Source of the DNA: DATLLN01 sp963797175
Lineage (GTDB): Bacteria > Actinomycetota > Thermoleophilia > Gaiellales > JAICJC01
Assembly (NCBI GenBank): GCA_963797175.1
Contig: CAWCOL010000009.1
Location: 1 to 64,000 of the forward strand
Direction of reading: 5' to 3'
Length of the DNA: 64,000 nt
The notes under the pieces: generated by a model
The model's database searches: none
Seen by the model: the letters and a program-made list of their open reading frames with translations, nothing else
What the model was told of the DNA's origin: nothing
Translations under genes and position numbers: made by a program
Part shown: positions 27,188-36,964 of the stretch, in pieces
Layout: the number at the start of each line of letters is the position of its first letter
Numbering within the stretch: the first letter of the stretch is position 1

Positions 27188-27550
27188 ATGATCAACGGCG
27201 TCCACGCCATCATTTTCACCAGAGACGCAGACGGGGTTCGCACGTTCCTTCGGGACGTGCTCGGGTTTCCGTCCGTGGATGCCGGCGAGGGGTGGCCGAT
27301 CTTCGCTCTCCCGCCGGCAGAGCTGGCCGCCCATCCGACCGACACCGCTGGTCATCACGAGCTCTATGTCATGTGCGATGACATCGAGACGACAATCGGC
27401 GAGCTCGAACAAAAGGGGGTCGAGGTCAGCCGGCCCATCAGCGAGGAGCGCTGGGGGCGTGTGGTTGCCATCAGGCTGCCCGACGGCAGCGATCTCGGCC
27501 TCTACCAACCGCTTCACCCCACTCCGCCGCGCGCCCCGGAAGAGCCGTAG
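27188..27550 (+). CDS. VOC-family (glyoxalase/bleomycin-resistance fold) protein
   Basis: A 120-residue protein with the paired beta-alpha-beta-beta-beta pattern: VHAIIFTRDADGVRTFLRDVLG at the start, HHELYVMCDDIETTIGELEQKG in the middle and VAIRLPDGSDLGLYQP at the end. The His near residue 6, His57 and the C-terminal Asp/Tyr region are candidates for metal or substrate binding. The substrate is unknown. It follows ETF-QO by 52 bases but has no obvious functional link. Confidence 0.82.
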   Translation: MINGVHAIIFTRDADGVRTFLRDVLGFPSVDAGEGWPIFALPPAELAAHPTDTAGHHELYVMCDDIETTIGELEQKGVEVSRPISEERWGRVVAIRLPDGSDLGLYQPLHPTPPRAPEEP

Positions 27551-27586
27551 CCCGACCATCAGGAGCCGGGCCCGCGTCGCGCAGGC

Positions 27587-28147
27587 TCAGTTCGAACCGC
27601 CGAAGTCGACGTCCGCGGAGTCGACTGTCCCGGCGGTGCGCCCGGGCGCCGACTGGTGGGCCCAGTACAGGTTCGTGTGCGCGATGACCTTGTCCGGAGG
27701 CGGCGCTCCTGATGCCGTCTGGTCCTCGGTCGTGTGGGCGTCGCCGACCAGCACCGCGTCGTAGCCCCTGGCGAAGGCGCCGTGCAGCGTCGAGCGCACG
27801 CACCAGTCGGTCTGCGCGCCGACGACGACCACCCGCCCGACATCGAGACCTGACAGCACCGTCTCGAGGTCGGTGCCCTCGAACGAGTCGCCGTGGTGCT
27901 TCTCGACCAGCGGCTCTGCGTCGCCGGGAGTCAGCTCGGGGACGATCTGCCAGGCTTCGCACCCTCGCGCAAGATCCTCATCGGAGTGCTGGACCCAGAC
28001 CACGGGCACACCTTCCCGCCGCGCCCGCTCGACGAGGCCGCCGACGTTCGCGACCACCGCGTCGCGCTCGTGCGCACGGTCGACCGCCGCGTTCTGGACG
28101 TCGACGACGAGGAGCGCCGTGTTCGGCCGGTTGTCGAGCGTGGTCAC
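27587..28147 (-). CDS. isochorismatase-like cysteine hydrolase
   Basis: A 186-residue member of the isochorismatase/nicotinamidase superfamily. The catalytic triad is readable: Asp16 in LLVVDVQNAAV, Lys83 in LVEKHHGDSFEGT and Cys116 in GAQTDWCVRSTLHGAF, which also shows the cis-peptide region. The substrate is not evident. Convergent with the VOC gene, with 36 bases between them. Confidence 0.9.
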   Translation of the reverse strand: MTTLDNRPNTALLVVDVQNAAVDRAHERDAVVANVGGLVERARREGVPVVWVQHSDEDLARGCEAWQIVPELTPGDAEPLVEKHHGDSFEGTDLETVLSGLDVGRVVVVGAQTDWCVRSTLHGAFARGYDAVLVGDAHTTEDQTASGAPPPDKVIAHTNLYWAHQSAPGRTAGTVDSADVDFGGSN

Positions 28148-28175
28148 GCCATCGAGGGTACACCCCTCTGAGCCG

Positions 28176-28742
28176 TCAGTACCACGGGGTGGGCATCGGC
28201 AGGTCCGCCGGCACGCCGTCGGCGACGAACCGTTCGAGCGACTGCACCGACGCGAACTGGTTGCGTACCCAGGCGGCGTCCAGGAACGGCGGGCTGGGCT
28301 CCAGTTCGATCAGCGCCCGGTAGCTGGAGAACGCCCACTCATGCGGAGCGAGGCAGAGATGGGCGCGCACGGGATTGAGCGCGACGTAGCGGACGGTCTC
28401 CTTCAGCTGTTCGTCTGAGTCGATCAGCTGCGAGTGGTAGCGGCGCTGGAAGACGTGGCCGGCGAGGCCGTGGCGGGCGTTGAACCCCTGGGCGTAGTGG
28501 CTGTTCAGGTACTGCATGCCGGCACCGATGTCCGGCTCGGGCGTGCGCACGATCAGGTGGTAGTGGTTCGCCATCAGGCAGAAGCCGAAGATCTGCCACT
28601 CGCGCCGCTCCTGCACCTTCGCCAGCAGCGAGAGGAAGCGCTCGCTGTCGCTCGAGGTCAGGAAGACGACCCGGCGGCCGTTCCCGCGCATCGTGATGTG
28701 GTAGCAGCCGCCGGGGATCTGAGGACGTGGTCGTCGGGCCAT
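28176..28742 (-). CDS. REP-associated tyrosine transposase (Y1_Tnp, RAYT type)
   Basis: A 188-residue HUH endonuclease. The metal-binding His pair is FCLMANHYHLIV (His60, His62), and Tyr83 in QYLNSHYAQGFN is the expected nucleophile. Also present is HVFQRRYHSQLI, typical of the family. RAYTs are single-copy-type relatives of IS200 transposases that cut REP palindromes. No tnpB accompanies it. Immediately upstream (28780-28995) lie hairpin repeats sharing sequence with those at 38.2 kb, the expected partner of a RAYT. The stop lies in CCGTCAGTACC, reminiscent of the direct repeats at 38424 and 38564. Confidence 0.9.
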   Translation of the reverse strand: MARRPRPQIPGGCYHITMRGNGRRVVFLTSSDSERFLSLLAKVQERREWQIFGFCLMANHYHLIVRTPEPDIGAGMQYLNSHYAQGFNARHGLAGHVFQRRYHSQLIDSDEQLKETVRYVALNPVRAHLCLAPHEWAFSSYRALIELEPSPPFLDAAWVRNQFASVQSLERFVADGVPADLPMPTPWY

Positions 28743-28827
28743 GCGGCCACCGTACGGCCGCCTACCGGCAGCTGTCTGTCACGACACGCAACGAGTGCGT
28801 CACGCCTCTCCACCATGAGTGGTGATT

Positions 28828-28995
28828 GGGGCCCGGTACCGTGCCAGACCCCGTACCGGGCCCCACCCCTGGGACGCATGGTTGGGCGAGATCCGCCCGC
28901 CGGGATCCGTCACGCCTTTCACACCAGATCGTCACGGCACGCCGGATCGGCCGTGCGAGGGGCCCGGTACGGTGCCAGACCCGGTACCGGGCCCC
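28828..28995 (+). repeat. two-hairpin (BIME-like) REP element, copy 1
   Basis: A 168-base element. Hairpin A: GGGGCCCGGTAC (28828-28839) pairs perfectly with 28853-28864 around a 13-base loop containing GTGCCAGACCCC. Hairpin B: the same 12-base stem (28959-28970 with 28984-28995) around GGTGCCAGACCCG. The 94-base middle has a small stem GGGCG/CGCCC and two GTCACG motifs. A second copy in reverse orientation lies at 38204-38370. A partial unit (GTCACGCCTCTCCACCATGA) lies at about 28799-28818, next to the RAYT gene. Confidence 0.85.
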
Positions 28996-29007
28996 GAAGG
29001 TCGAGAC

Positions 29008-29436
29008 CTACGTGCCGACCCGGGCGAGATCGACGACGACGTGCGTGATGGGCAGCTCGGTGTGGCTCGCGGCGCGCTCGACAACGCCCTTCTCGAGCCA
29101 GTTCGAGCGCTCCGGCGGATGCGTCGAGATCACGATCTCGTCGGCGTCGAACTCGAACAGCGCATCCTCCATCGCCCGCACCGGGTCGCTGTCGCCGACC
29201 GCGCCGCGGGCGTGGACGCCGGCGCCGTCGAGCAGCCGGAGCGACTCGGTCAGCCGCTCCTGCGCCTGCTCCCGCGCCTTGTCCACGTCCGCGAACAGGT
29301 GCCGCAGCCGGGTGTTGAGCGCCGGCGCCACCACCAGCACCTCGTCGCCGTCGCCGGAGGCGCGGGCGTGAACCTCGTCGAGCAGCTCACGCCCTGCGCA
29401 CGTCTCGTTCGCGATGACGAGCACTTTCCGTGCCAT
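29008..29436 (-). CDS. universal-stress-like hypothetical protein
   Basis: A 142-residue protein starting ARKVLVIANETCAG, with GDSDPVRAMEDALFEFDADEIVISTHPPERSNWLEKGVVERA in the second half. The alternating beta/alpha pattern and the C-terminal ITHVVVDL resemble UspA-fold proteins common in Actinobacteria, but no clear ATP-binding G-2x-G-9x-G motif is visible. It is the last gene of the ETF/acyl-CoA set on this strand, 34 bases after etfA. Confidence 0.65.
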   Translation of the reverse strand: MARKVLVIANETCAGRELLDEVHARASGDGDEVLVVAPALNTRLRHLFADVDKAREQAQERLTESLRLLDGAGVHARGAVGDSDPVRAMEDALFEFDADEIVISTHPPERSNWLEKGVVERAASHTELPITHVVVDLARVGT

Positions 29437-29470
29437 ACCCCCGATACTGCCACATCCGGGGACCGGTTTG

Positions 29471-30421
29471 TCAGCGGCGCAGCGCCTCGGTCAGCTTCGG
29501 CACCACCGTCAGCGCATCGCCGATCACCGACAGGTCGGCGAACTCGTGGATCGGCGCGTTCGCGTCCTTGTTGATCGCGATGATCACGCCGGAGCCCGCC
29601 ATCCCCACCTTGTGCTGGATGGCGCCGCTGATCCCGCAGGCGACGTACAGCTTGGGCGACACCGTCTTGCCGGTCTGGCCGACCTGCATCGAGTACGGCA
29701 CCCAGCCCGCGTCCACCACGGCGCGCGTCGCGGCCACCTCGCCGCCCAGCGCCTTCGCCAGCTCCTCGACGATGGGCACGTTCTCGGGACCGCCCAGCCC
29801 GCGGCCGAACGCGACCAGCACGTCCGCCTCGGTGATGTCCACGCCGCCGGTCTCGGCCTCCTCACGGCCCACCATCACGGCGCTCTTCGACCAGTCGGCA
29901 ACCGTCACCGGCGCCCGCTCGACGGGGGCGTCGCCGCCGCCCGTGGGATCGGAGGGGAACGCGTTGGCCCGTGCCAGCACGACCGCGGGGGACGAGGCGA
30001 AGGTGGACTGCACCATCACGCTGTCGCCCAGCGCCGGCCGCGTCGCGACCAGCCCGCCGTCGCCCTGCACGAGCTCCGTGGTCTCGCAGGCAATGCCCGA
30101 CCCCAGCCGCGCGGCCAGGCCGGCCGCGACGTCGGCCGAGACCACACCGGCGCCGAACACGACCGCGTCAGCCTCGCGGGCGTGCGGCTCGATCGCGTCA
30201 ACGATCGGCTGCGGCAGCCCGCCGGCCAGCGCTTCGTCGTCGGCGACCAGCACGCGCGCCGCGCCGTGGGCGCCCAGCGTCGCGGCCCAGCCGTCGTCGA
30301 TGCCCGACCCGGCCAGGAACGCGGTGGCATCGCCGACCGAGGCGGCCTTGACCAGAACGCCCAGGCTGTTCGCGGCGAACTCGCCGCCGTCGTGATCGAC
30401 GAACACGAGGATGCCCGCCAC
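29471..30421 (-). CDS. etfA: electron transfer flavoprotein subunit alpha
   Basis: A 316-residue FAD-binding ETF subunit. The C-terminal FAD domain has VAFGRGLGGPENVPIVEELA, MQVGQTGKTVSPKLYVACG and ISGAIQHKVGMAGSGVIIAI, then NKDANAPIHEFADLSVIGD, all diagnostic. The GTG start at 30421 directly abuts the etfB stop. The protein would accept electrons from acyl-CoA dehydrogenases and pass them to ETF-QO. Confidence 0.97.
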   Translation of the reverse strand: MAGILVFVDHDGGEFAANSLGVLVKAASVGDATAFLAGSGIDDGWAATLGAHGAARVLVADDEALAGGLPQPIVDAIEPHAREADAVVFGAGVVSADVAAGLAARLGSGIACETTELVQGDGGLVATRPALGDSVMVQSTFASSPAVVLARANAFPSDPTGGGDAPVERAPVTVADWSKSAVMVGREEAETGGVDITEADVLVAFGRGLGGPENVPIVEELAKALGGEVAATRAVVDAGWVPYSMQVGQTGKTVSPKLYVACGISGAIQHKVGMAGSGVIIAINKDANAPIHEFADLSVIGDALTVVPKLTEALRR

Positions 30422-31207
30422 CTACACCACCCCCTTCTCGGCCAGGAACGCCACGATCTGCTCGACGGAGTCGCCGCCGGAGTCCTCCAGCCTGCGTCCC
30501 TCCTGCTTCTGCGGCGGCGCCGTCACGCCGGCAACCACGCTCTGCGCGCCGGCGTCGCCGACCCGGCTCGCGTCGATCCCGGCCTCGGCCGCCGACAGGC
30601 GGTCGGTCGGCTTCTTCTTGGCGCCCATGATCGCCTTGATGTTGGGGAGCCGCGCCTCGTTGATGGCGTCGGAGACCGAGATCACCGCGGGCAGCGGCGC
30701 CTCGATCACGTCGTACCCGTGCTCGGTCTGGCGCTTGGCGCGGATCCGCCCGCCCTCCAGGCTGAGGTGGGCGACCTGCGTCACCAGCGGCCGCTTCATG
30801 TGGTCGGCGACGGCCGCCGCCATCACGTAGCAGTCCGCGTCGGCGGCCTGCTGGCCGAGGATGACGAGGTCGGCGTCCTGCTTCTCGAGCACCGCCGACA
30901 GCGCGTACGCCGTGCCGGCGATGTCGGAGCCCGCCAGCGCCGGGTCGGTCAGCAGCACGGCGCGGTCGGCGCCCAGCGCGAGCGCCTTCTGCAGCGGCCG
31001 CTGGGCCGTCTCCGGCCCCATGCACACGGCCACGATCTCGGACACGTCGGCGCCGCCCTCGCGCAGGCGCAGCGCCTCCTCCAGGCCGTGCAGGTCGAAC
31101 GGATTCAGCTCGCTGTCGCCGGAGCGGTCGAGCCTGTGCGTGGACGCGTCCAGGCGCTTCGCGCTGGCCGCGCTCGGCACCTCCTTGACGCAGACTGCGA
31201 TGTTCAC
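30422..31207 (-). CDS. etfB: electron transfer flavoprotein subunit beta
   Basis: A 261-residue partner of etfA. It starts MNIAVCVKEVPSA and contains LNPFDLHGLEEALRLRE, LGADRAVLLTDPALAG and the family signature region VIEAPLPAVISVSDAINEAR followed by LPNIKAIMGAKKKPTDRLS. The GTG start is at 31207. It lies 46 bases after an enoyl-CoA hydratase gene, consistent with one acyl-CoA oxidation unit. Confidence 0.97.
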   Translation of the reverse strand: MNIAVCVKEVPSAASAKRLDASTHRLDRSGDSELNPFDLHGLEEALRLREGGADVSEIVAVCMGPETAQRPLQKALALGADRAVLLTDPALAGSDIAGTAYALSAVLEKQDADLVILGQQAADADCYVMAAAVADHMKRPLVTQVAHLSLEGGRIRAKRQTEHGYDVIEAPLPAVISVSDAINEARLPNIKAIMGAKKKPTDRLSAAEAGIDASRVGDAGAQSVVAGVTAPPQKQEGRRLEDSGGDSVEQIVAFLAEKGVV

Positions 31208-31253
31208 CTCTCCCCCTTCGCGTAGCGAGTGTGATGCGGTTGTCGGTCGATGG

Positions 31254-32030
31254 CTACTTGCCGACGAAGGTCGGCGTGCGCTTCTCGACGAAGGCCCGCA
31301 GGCCCTCCTTGGCGTCGTCCGTCGAGAACATCAGCGAGTACAGGTCGGCCTCGTGGACGAGGTTGCCGCCGATGTCGCCGTGCAGGGCGCGGTTCGTCGT
31401 CTCCTTGGCGTAGTAGAGCGCCACCGGGCTCTTCTCCGCCATCTGCTGCGCGAGCTCCATCGTCCGCGCCATCAGCTCCGTGCCGGGATAGACGTGCTGC
31501 ACCAGGCCGCGCTCGAACGCCTCCTCGGCGCCGACCATGCGGCCGGTCAGGATCAGCTCCTTGGCGTAGCCGATGTTGGTCGCCCGGGCCAGCCGCTGGG
31601 TGCCGCCCCAGCCGGGGATCAGGCCGAGGTTGATCTCGGGCTGCCCGAACTGGGCGTTCTCGGAGCAGAGCCGGATGTCGCAGGCCAGCGCGATCTCGCA
31701 GCCGCCGCCCAGCGCGTAGCCGTTGACGGCCGCGATCGTCGGCTTGCGCATCACCTCGAGCATGTGGGCGATCTCCTGCCCGAGCTCGGAGTAGTCGCGG
31801 GCCTGGAGCGGCGTCTTGCCGTCCATCTCCTTGATGTCGGCGCCCGCGATGAACGAGCGGTCGCCGGCGCCGGTGATGATGATGACGCCGCACTGCTCGT
31901 CGCTGCCCAGGTCCTTGAGCGTGGCCAGGAACTCCTCGAGCAGCGCCGTGTTGAGCGCGTTCAGCACCTCGGGGCGGTTCACCGTGACGGTGTGGACGCG
32001 ACCGTCCGCATCGATTCTCAGTCCGGGCAT
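31254..32030 (-). CDS. enoyl-CoA hydratase/isomerase family protein
   Basis: A 258-residue crotonase-fold enzyme. The oxyanion-hole segments are SFIAGADIKEM and NGYALGGGCEIALACD, and the catalytic Glu pair is seen in FGQPEINLGLIPGWGGTQRL (the classic enoyl-CoA hydratase arrangement). The C-terminus VEKRTPTFVGK is typical of short-chain hydratases. It follows the B12-binding mutase subunit by 7 bases. Confidence 0.94.
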   Translation of the reverse strand: MPGLRIDADGRVHTVTVNRPEVLNALNTALLEEFLATLKDLGSDEQCGVIIITGAGDRSFIAGADIKEMDGKTPLQARDYSELGQEIAHMLEVMRKPTIAAVNGYALGGGCEIALACDIRLCSENAQFGQPEINLGLIPGWGGTQRLARATNIGYAKELILTGRMVGAEEAFERGLVQHVYPGTELMARTMELAQQMAEKSPVALYYAKETTNRALHGDIGGNLVHEADLYSLMFSTDDAKEGLRAFVEKRTPTFVGK

Positions 32031-32037
32031 CGGCCTC

Positions 32038-32436
32038 CTACGCGGCGTCCAGCCGCGATCTCAGGAAGTCCACGATCTCCGCCGTGGGCGCGCCCGGCGT
32101 GTAGACCTCGGCGACGCCCAGCCGCTTCAGCTCGGCGATGTCGTCGCCGGGGATGGTGCCTCCGACGACAACCAGCACGTCCTCCGCCTGGCTGTCGGCG
32201 AGCAGTTCGAGGATGCGCGGCACCAGCGTCATGTGGGCGCCGGACAGGATCGAGATGCCGACCGCGTCGGCGTCCTCCTGGATGACCGTCTCCACGATCT
32301 GCTCCGGCGTCTGGTGCAGGCCCGTGTAGATGACCTCCATGCCGGCGTCCCGCAGCGTGCGGGCGATGATCTTGGCTCCTCGGTCGTGCCCGTCAAGGCC
32401 CGGCTTGGCCACCACCACTCGAATTCTGCGGCTCAT
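32038..32436 (-). CDS. acyl-CoA mutase small (cobalamin-binding) subunit
   Basis: A 132-residue stand-alone B12-binding domain of the methylmalonyl-CoA mutase C-terminal type. The base-off cobalamin motif DGHDRG lies in AKPGLDGHDRGAKIIAR, followed by SILSGAHMTLVPRILELL and VVVGGTIPGDDI. It pairs with the large subunit at 32849-34467. The cupin gene lies between them. Confidence 0.95.
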   Translation of the reverse strand: MSRRIRVVVAKPGLDGHDRGAKIIARTLRDAGMEVIYTGLHQTPEQIVETVIQEDADAVGISILSGAHMTLVPRILELLADSQAEDVLVVVGGTIPGDDIAELKRLGVAEVYTPGAPTAEIVDFLRSRLDAA

Positions 32437-32488
32437 TGCGCCCGCGAGTGTACCGGCTCGGCCCGGGCCGACGCGCCAGCCGGGCCGG

Positions 32489-32812
32489 TCACGAACCGCT
32501 CTCCGCCGGGGCGAACACGACCACGATCTCGAGCCGCTCGGTGATCGAGTGGAACCGGTGGTCGACGGTCCGGCCCACGAACACGATCGAGCCCGGCCCG
32601 ACCTCGCTGCTCTCGCCGTCCACCATGATCTGGCCGCGGCCGGCCACGACGACGTACGCCTCGTCCTCGGCGTGCGGCGTCTGCGTGTCGTCGGCGCCGG
32701 CCTCGAGCGTGTAGAGGCCGAGGCTCATCGAGTCGCGGCGCAGGAACTCGAGGTAGCGATCGCCCGAGTCGGCGCGCCGCCGCTCCAGCTCGTCGGCCCG
32801 GAAGGCATCCAT
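32489..32812 (-). CDS. cupin-domain protein
   Basis: A 107-residue single cupin barrel. The first motif is PHAEDEAYVVVAGRGQI, with His, Glu and the turn residues; the second is GPGSIVFVGRTVDHRFHSI. These supply a likely metal site (two His and one Glu, plus His of motif 2). It is inserted between the two mutase subunit genes in the same orientation, so it may act on an acyl-CoA-related compound, but the substrate is unknown. Confidence 0.85.
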   Translation of the reverse strand: MDAFRADELERRRADSGDRYLEFLRRDSMSLGLYTLEAGADDTQTPHAEDEAYVVVAGRGQIMVDGESSEVGPGSIVFVGRTVDHRFHSITERLEIVVVFAPAESGS

Positions 32813-32848
32813 CCGGCGGATGCTACCGGCTGGCCCGACGATGACGGC

Positions 32849-34467
<1,619 letters not shown>

Positions 34468-34499
34468 CGACCGCAGCATAGACCCGCCCGCGGCGTGAG

Positions 34500-34787
34500 T
34501 CAGGGCACGACGACCGGCTTGCCGTCCCACGTCCAGTCGTGGCCGTCCGACGACGTCAGCCGCTGGCGGAAGTGCACGCCGTGCGCCGTGCGGACGTCGC
34601 AGACCGCCCGGTGGTCGCCGCCGGCGACGGTGCACGAGATGCTGCGGACGCTGTCGGGCGCGATGTCGGCGTCGATCCGCTTGCGCGCGGCGCCCTCCAT
34701 CCACGAGTGGGTCGGGTGCATGCTCTGCCAGAGCAGCGGCGCCAGCACGATCAGCGGCAGGAAGACGACGCGGCGTAGTGCGTACAC
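34500..34787 (-). CDS. hypothetical small exported or membrane-anchored protein
   Basis: A 95-residue protein with one hydrophobic N-terminal segment (VVFLPLIVLAPLLW, about 7-20) and a small outer domain with two Cys in ISCTVAGGDHRAVCDV that could form a disulfide. Similar short proteins with a C-x(n)-C beta hairpin occur in Actinobacteria, but I cannot name a family. It lies between the B12 mutase and the cobalamin adenosyltransferase genes on the same strand. Confidence 0.55.
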   Translation of the reverse strand: MYALRRVVFLPLIVLAPLLWQSMHPTHSWMEGAARKRIDADIAPDSVRSISCTVAGGDHRAVCDVRTAHGVHFRQRLTSSDGHDWTWDGKPVVVP

Positions 34788-34829
34788 CTCCGCTGCATCG
34801 GCAGCCCGCCCGCAGCGCTTTACGGCGAG

Positions 34830-35417
34830 CTACGCCTCGGGTTCGCCGATCGAGGCGCCGGGCTGCCACAGCACGTCGGCGCGGCCCTCGTCGTTGTGCA
34901 CGCGGGCGAGGATGAAGAGCAGGTCGGAGAGGCGGTTGAGGTAGGCGATGGCGTGCTCGTTGACCGGCTCGCGCGCGGCCAGCCGCACCGCCAGGCGCTC
35001 CGCGCGGCGGCACACGGTGCGTGCGTGGTGCAGCGCCGCGGACTGCGGCGTGCCGCCGGAGAGGACGAAGCTCGTCAGCGGCGCCAGCCGCTCGGACTGG
35101 GCATCGCAGGCGGCCTCGAGGGCGGTGACGTGCTGCTCGCCGATCCGCAGCCGCTCGCGGGCGCGCCCGCGGCTCGAGTCGAGCGGCACCGCCAGGTCGG
35201 CGCCGACGTCGAACAGGTCGTTCTGGACGCGGGCCAGCAGCGCTGCGGCCGGCTCCTCCAGGCCGGAGGCGACGGCCACGCCGATCGCCGCGCCGGTCTC
35301 GTCCACGGTGCCGTAGGCCCAGATCCGGTCGTCGTCCTTGGAGACGCGCAGGCCGTCGCCGAGCGACGTCTCACCGCCGTCCCCGGCGCGCGTGTAGATC
35401 CGGTCGAGCCGCACCAT
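34830..35417 (-). CDS. cob(I)alamin adenosyltransferase (PduO type)
   Basis: A 195-residue ATP:cob(I)alamin adenosyltransferase of the PduO/MMAB family, producing adenosylcobalamin for the nearby mutase. Motifs are IYTRAGDGGETSLGDG (ATP loop), KDDDRIWAYGTVDETGAAIG and the C-terminal AIAYLNRLSDLLFILAR. The ATG at 35417 is chosen because the family starts shortly before IYTR; a longer in-frame start at 35570 would add an unrelated leader. Confidence 0.95.
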   Translation of the reverse strand: MVRLDRIYTRAGDGGETSLGDGLRVSKDDDRIWAYGTVDETGAAIGVAVASGLEEPAAALLARVQNDLFDVGADLAVPLDSSRGRARERLRIGEQHVTALEAACDAQSERLAPLTSFVLSGGTPQSAALHHARTVCRRAERLAVRLAAREPVNEHAIAYLNRLSDLLFILARVHNDEGRADVLWQPGASIGEPEA

Positions 35418-35542
35418 CGGGCCGTAGCGTACCGGCCGCAGCCGTCGCATCCCATCCGTAAAGAATCTGTAAGCGAGGGCGATTACCGGACAGACAGCGG
35501 CGGGCCACCACCCGCCACTCCTCACCCCAGGAGACGCTTGCA

Positions 35543-35971
35543 ATGTACGGACTCGCCGATCGAATCGCACGCACGACGACCCTGACCCCGGGTCTCGCGC
35601 CGGTCATCCCCCTCGTCACCCGCGGCACCGTCATGGTCGTGGATCGCGACCCCGGGATGCTTGCGCTGGTGCGCTCCGCGCTCGAGGACACCTGCCGCAT
35701 CGTCGTCGCTCGCGACGCCGGTGAGGCGCTGACCCAGATCGAGTGGGCCCGTCCGGGCGCTGTCATCGCCGACGCCGGTCTTGACCCCGACGACGTCGAC
35801 ACCCTCTCCCGCGGGCTCGCCACGCTCGGCTGCGACGCCGTGCCGGTGGTGCTGCTCGACCCCACGCAGCCCCTCGGCCCGGGCGAGCTGCGGGAGATCG
35901 CCGACCGCGCCCTCGCCGTCGGCCGCCGGGTCTGGATGACCAGCGGCCTCCGCGAGCGGATCGCGGCCTAG
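35543..35971 (+). CDS. stand-alone receiver-like protein, degenerate
   Basis: A 142-residue protein with a response-regulator receiver fold: the acidic pocket in VMVVDRDPGML, a possible phospho-acceptor Asp in AVIADAGLDPD, and helices matching the REC pattern. The conserved Thr/Ser (here VVLLDP) and the Lys before the last helix (no KP motif; AVGRRVW instead) are missing, so normal phosphorylation switching is doubtful. There is no output domain. The ATG at 35543 has GGAGA upstream. The stop codon shares the CTAG tetranucleotide with the convergent LysR gene. Confidence 0.75.
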   Translation: MYGLADRIARTTTLTPGLAPVIPLVTRGTVMVVDRDPGMLALVRSALEDTCRIVVARDAGEALTQIEWARPGAVIADAGLDPDDVDTLSRGLATLGCDAVPVVLLDPTQPLGPGELREIADRALAVGRRVWMTSGLRERIAA

Positions 35972-36900
35972 TCCTCGTTCGCGAGCGGCCCGCCGGGGTC
36001 TGACCCCACCCCGGCCGGCCGCTCGCGCAACAGGTCTGCCAGCATCGCCACCGGCGGCGTCGGCTCCTCGCCCTTGCGCCAGGCGATGCAGAAGCCGATC
36101 TCCATCGCCGGCCGCACCATCGGCAGCTCCCGCAGCGTCCCCGCCGCCAGCTCGCGCTCGACTGCGATGCCGGGCACGATGGCCACGCCCAGCCCGACCT
36201 CGACGCAGCGCTTGACCGCCTCCAGGCTGGTCGCCTCCAGCAGGCCCGCCGGACGAACCCCGGCCCGCTCCAGCAGGGCGTCCACCTCGCGCCGGTTGAC
36301 CGTGCCCGGATCGCGCACCACCAGCGTCCTGCCGGCCAGGTCGGCGAGCTCGAGCGGCTCCGCCGGCGCGGGCTCGGATGGCGGCGCGATCAGCACCGAC
36401 CGCCCGCGCTCGTAGACCGTCGTCTCGATGTCGGCGGCGGCGCTGTGGTCGGTCAGCAGCGCGGCGTCGGCCTCGCCGGAGCGCAGCGCCGAGAGGATGC
36501 GCGCGACGTCGCCGACGATCACCCCGGCCTCCAGCCGCGGCAGCCGCGCCTTGAGGGCGGCCAGCGCGGGCGGCAGCACGTACGTGGCCAGCGCCTCCCC
36601 GGCGGCGACCCACAGCCGCGCCCGCTCGGCCGACGCGGCGCGGTCGACCGCGGCCTCCGCCTCGGCATCCAGTGCCAGCGCCCGCTCGGCGTGCGGGAGC
36701 AGCGCCCGCCCGGCCGGGGTCAGCTCGACGCGGCGCGAGCCGCGCGCGAACAGCGGCGTGCCCACGCGCCGCTCGAGCGAGCGGACGAGCTGGCTGCAGG
36801 TCGGCTGCGAGATGCCCAGCCGCTCCGCGGCGCGGGTGAAGCTGGCCAGCTCGGCGACCAGCACGAAGGCGCGGAGCTGGGCGGTCGCGTACATAGCCAT
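35968..36900 (-). CDS. LysR-family transcriptional regulator
   Basis: A 310-residue regulator with the N-terminal winged helix QLRAFVLVAELASFTRAAERLGISQPTCS followed by VRSLERRVGTPLF. The C-terminal periplasmic-binding-like effector domain contains VVRDPGTVNRREVDALLERAGV and VEVGLGVAIVPGIAV. It is divergent from an MFS transporter gene, the common arrangement for a LysR protein and its target. The 64-base gap and the first codons contain the palindrome GCCATATGGC (36896-36905), a possible site. A second ATG at 36894 is an equally plausible start. Confidence 0.92.
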   Translation of the reverse strand: MAMYATAQLRAFVLVAELASFTRAAERLGISQPTCSQLVRSLERRVGTPLFARGSRRVELTPAGRALLPHAERALALDAEAEAAVDRAASAERARLWVAAGEALATYVLPPALAALKARLPRLEAGVIVGDVARILSALRSGEADAALLTDHSAAADIETTVYERGRSVLIAPPSEPAPAEPLELADLAGRTLVVRDPGTVNRREVDALLERAGVRPAGLLEATSLEAVKRCVEVGLGVAIVPGIAVERELAAGTLRELPMVRPAMEIGFCIAWRKGEEPTPPVAMLADLLRERPAGVGSDPGGPLANED

Positions 36901-36964
36901 ATGGCCATCATCGTATCCCCTTCACACGTTTTTCTTATCCGCATGCGGCGGCTACCGTGAGGGG

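Noticed and set aside
28176..28995. An IS200/IS605-type element with tnpB or an omega RNA
   Set aside because: Only the Y1 protein is present; no TnpB-like frame exists nearby on either strand.
35995..36007. GGGGTCTGACCCC palindrome near the LysR 3' end
   Set aside because: It resembles RAYT tips, but it lies inside the LysR coding frame and is too short to claim as an element.
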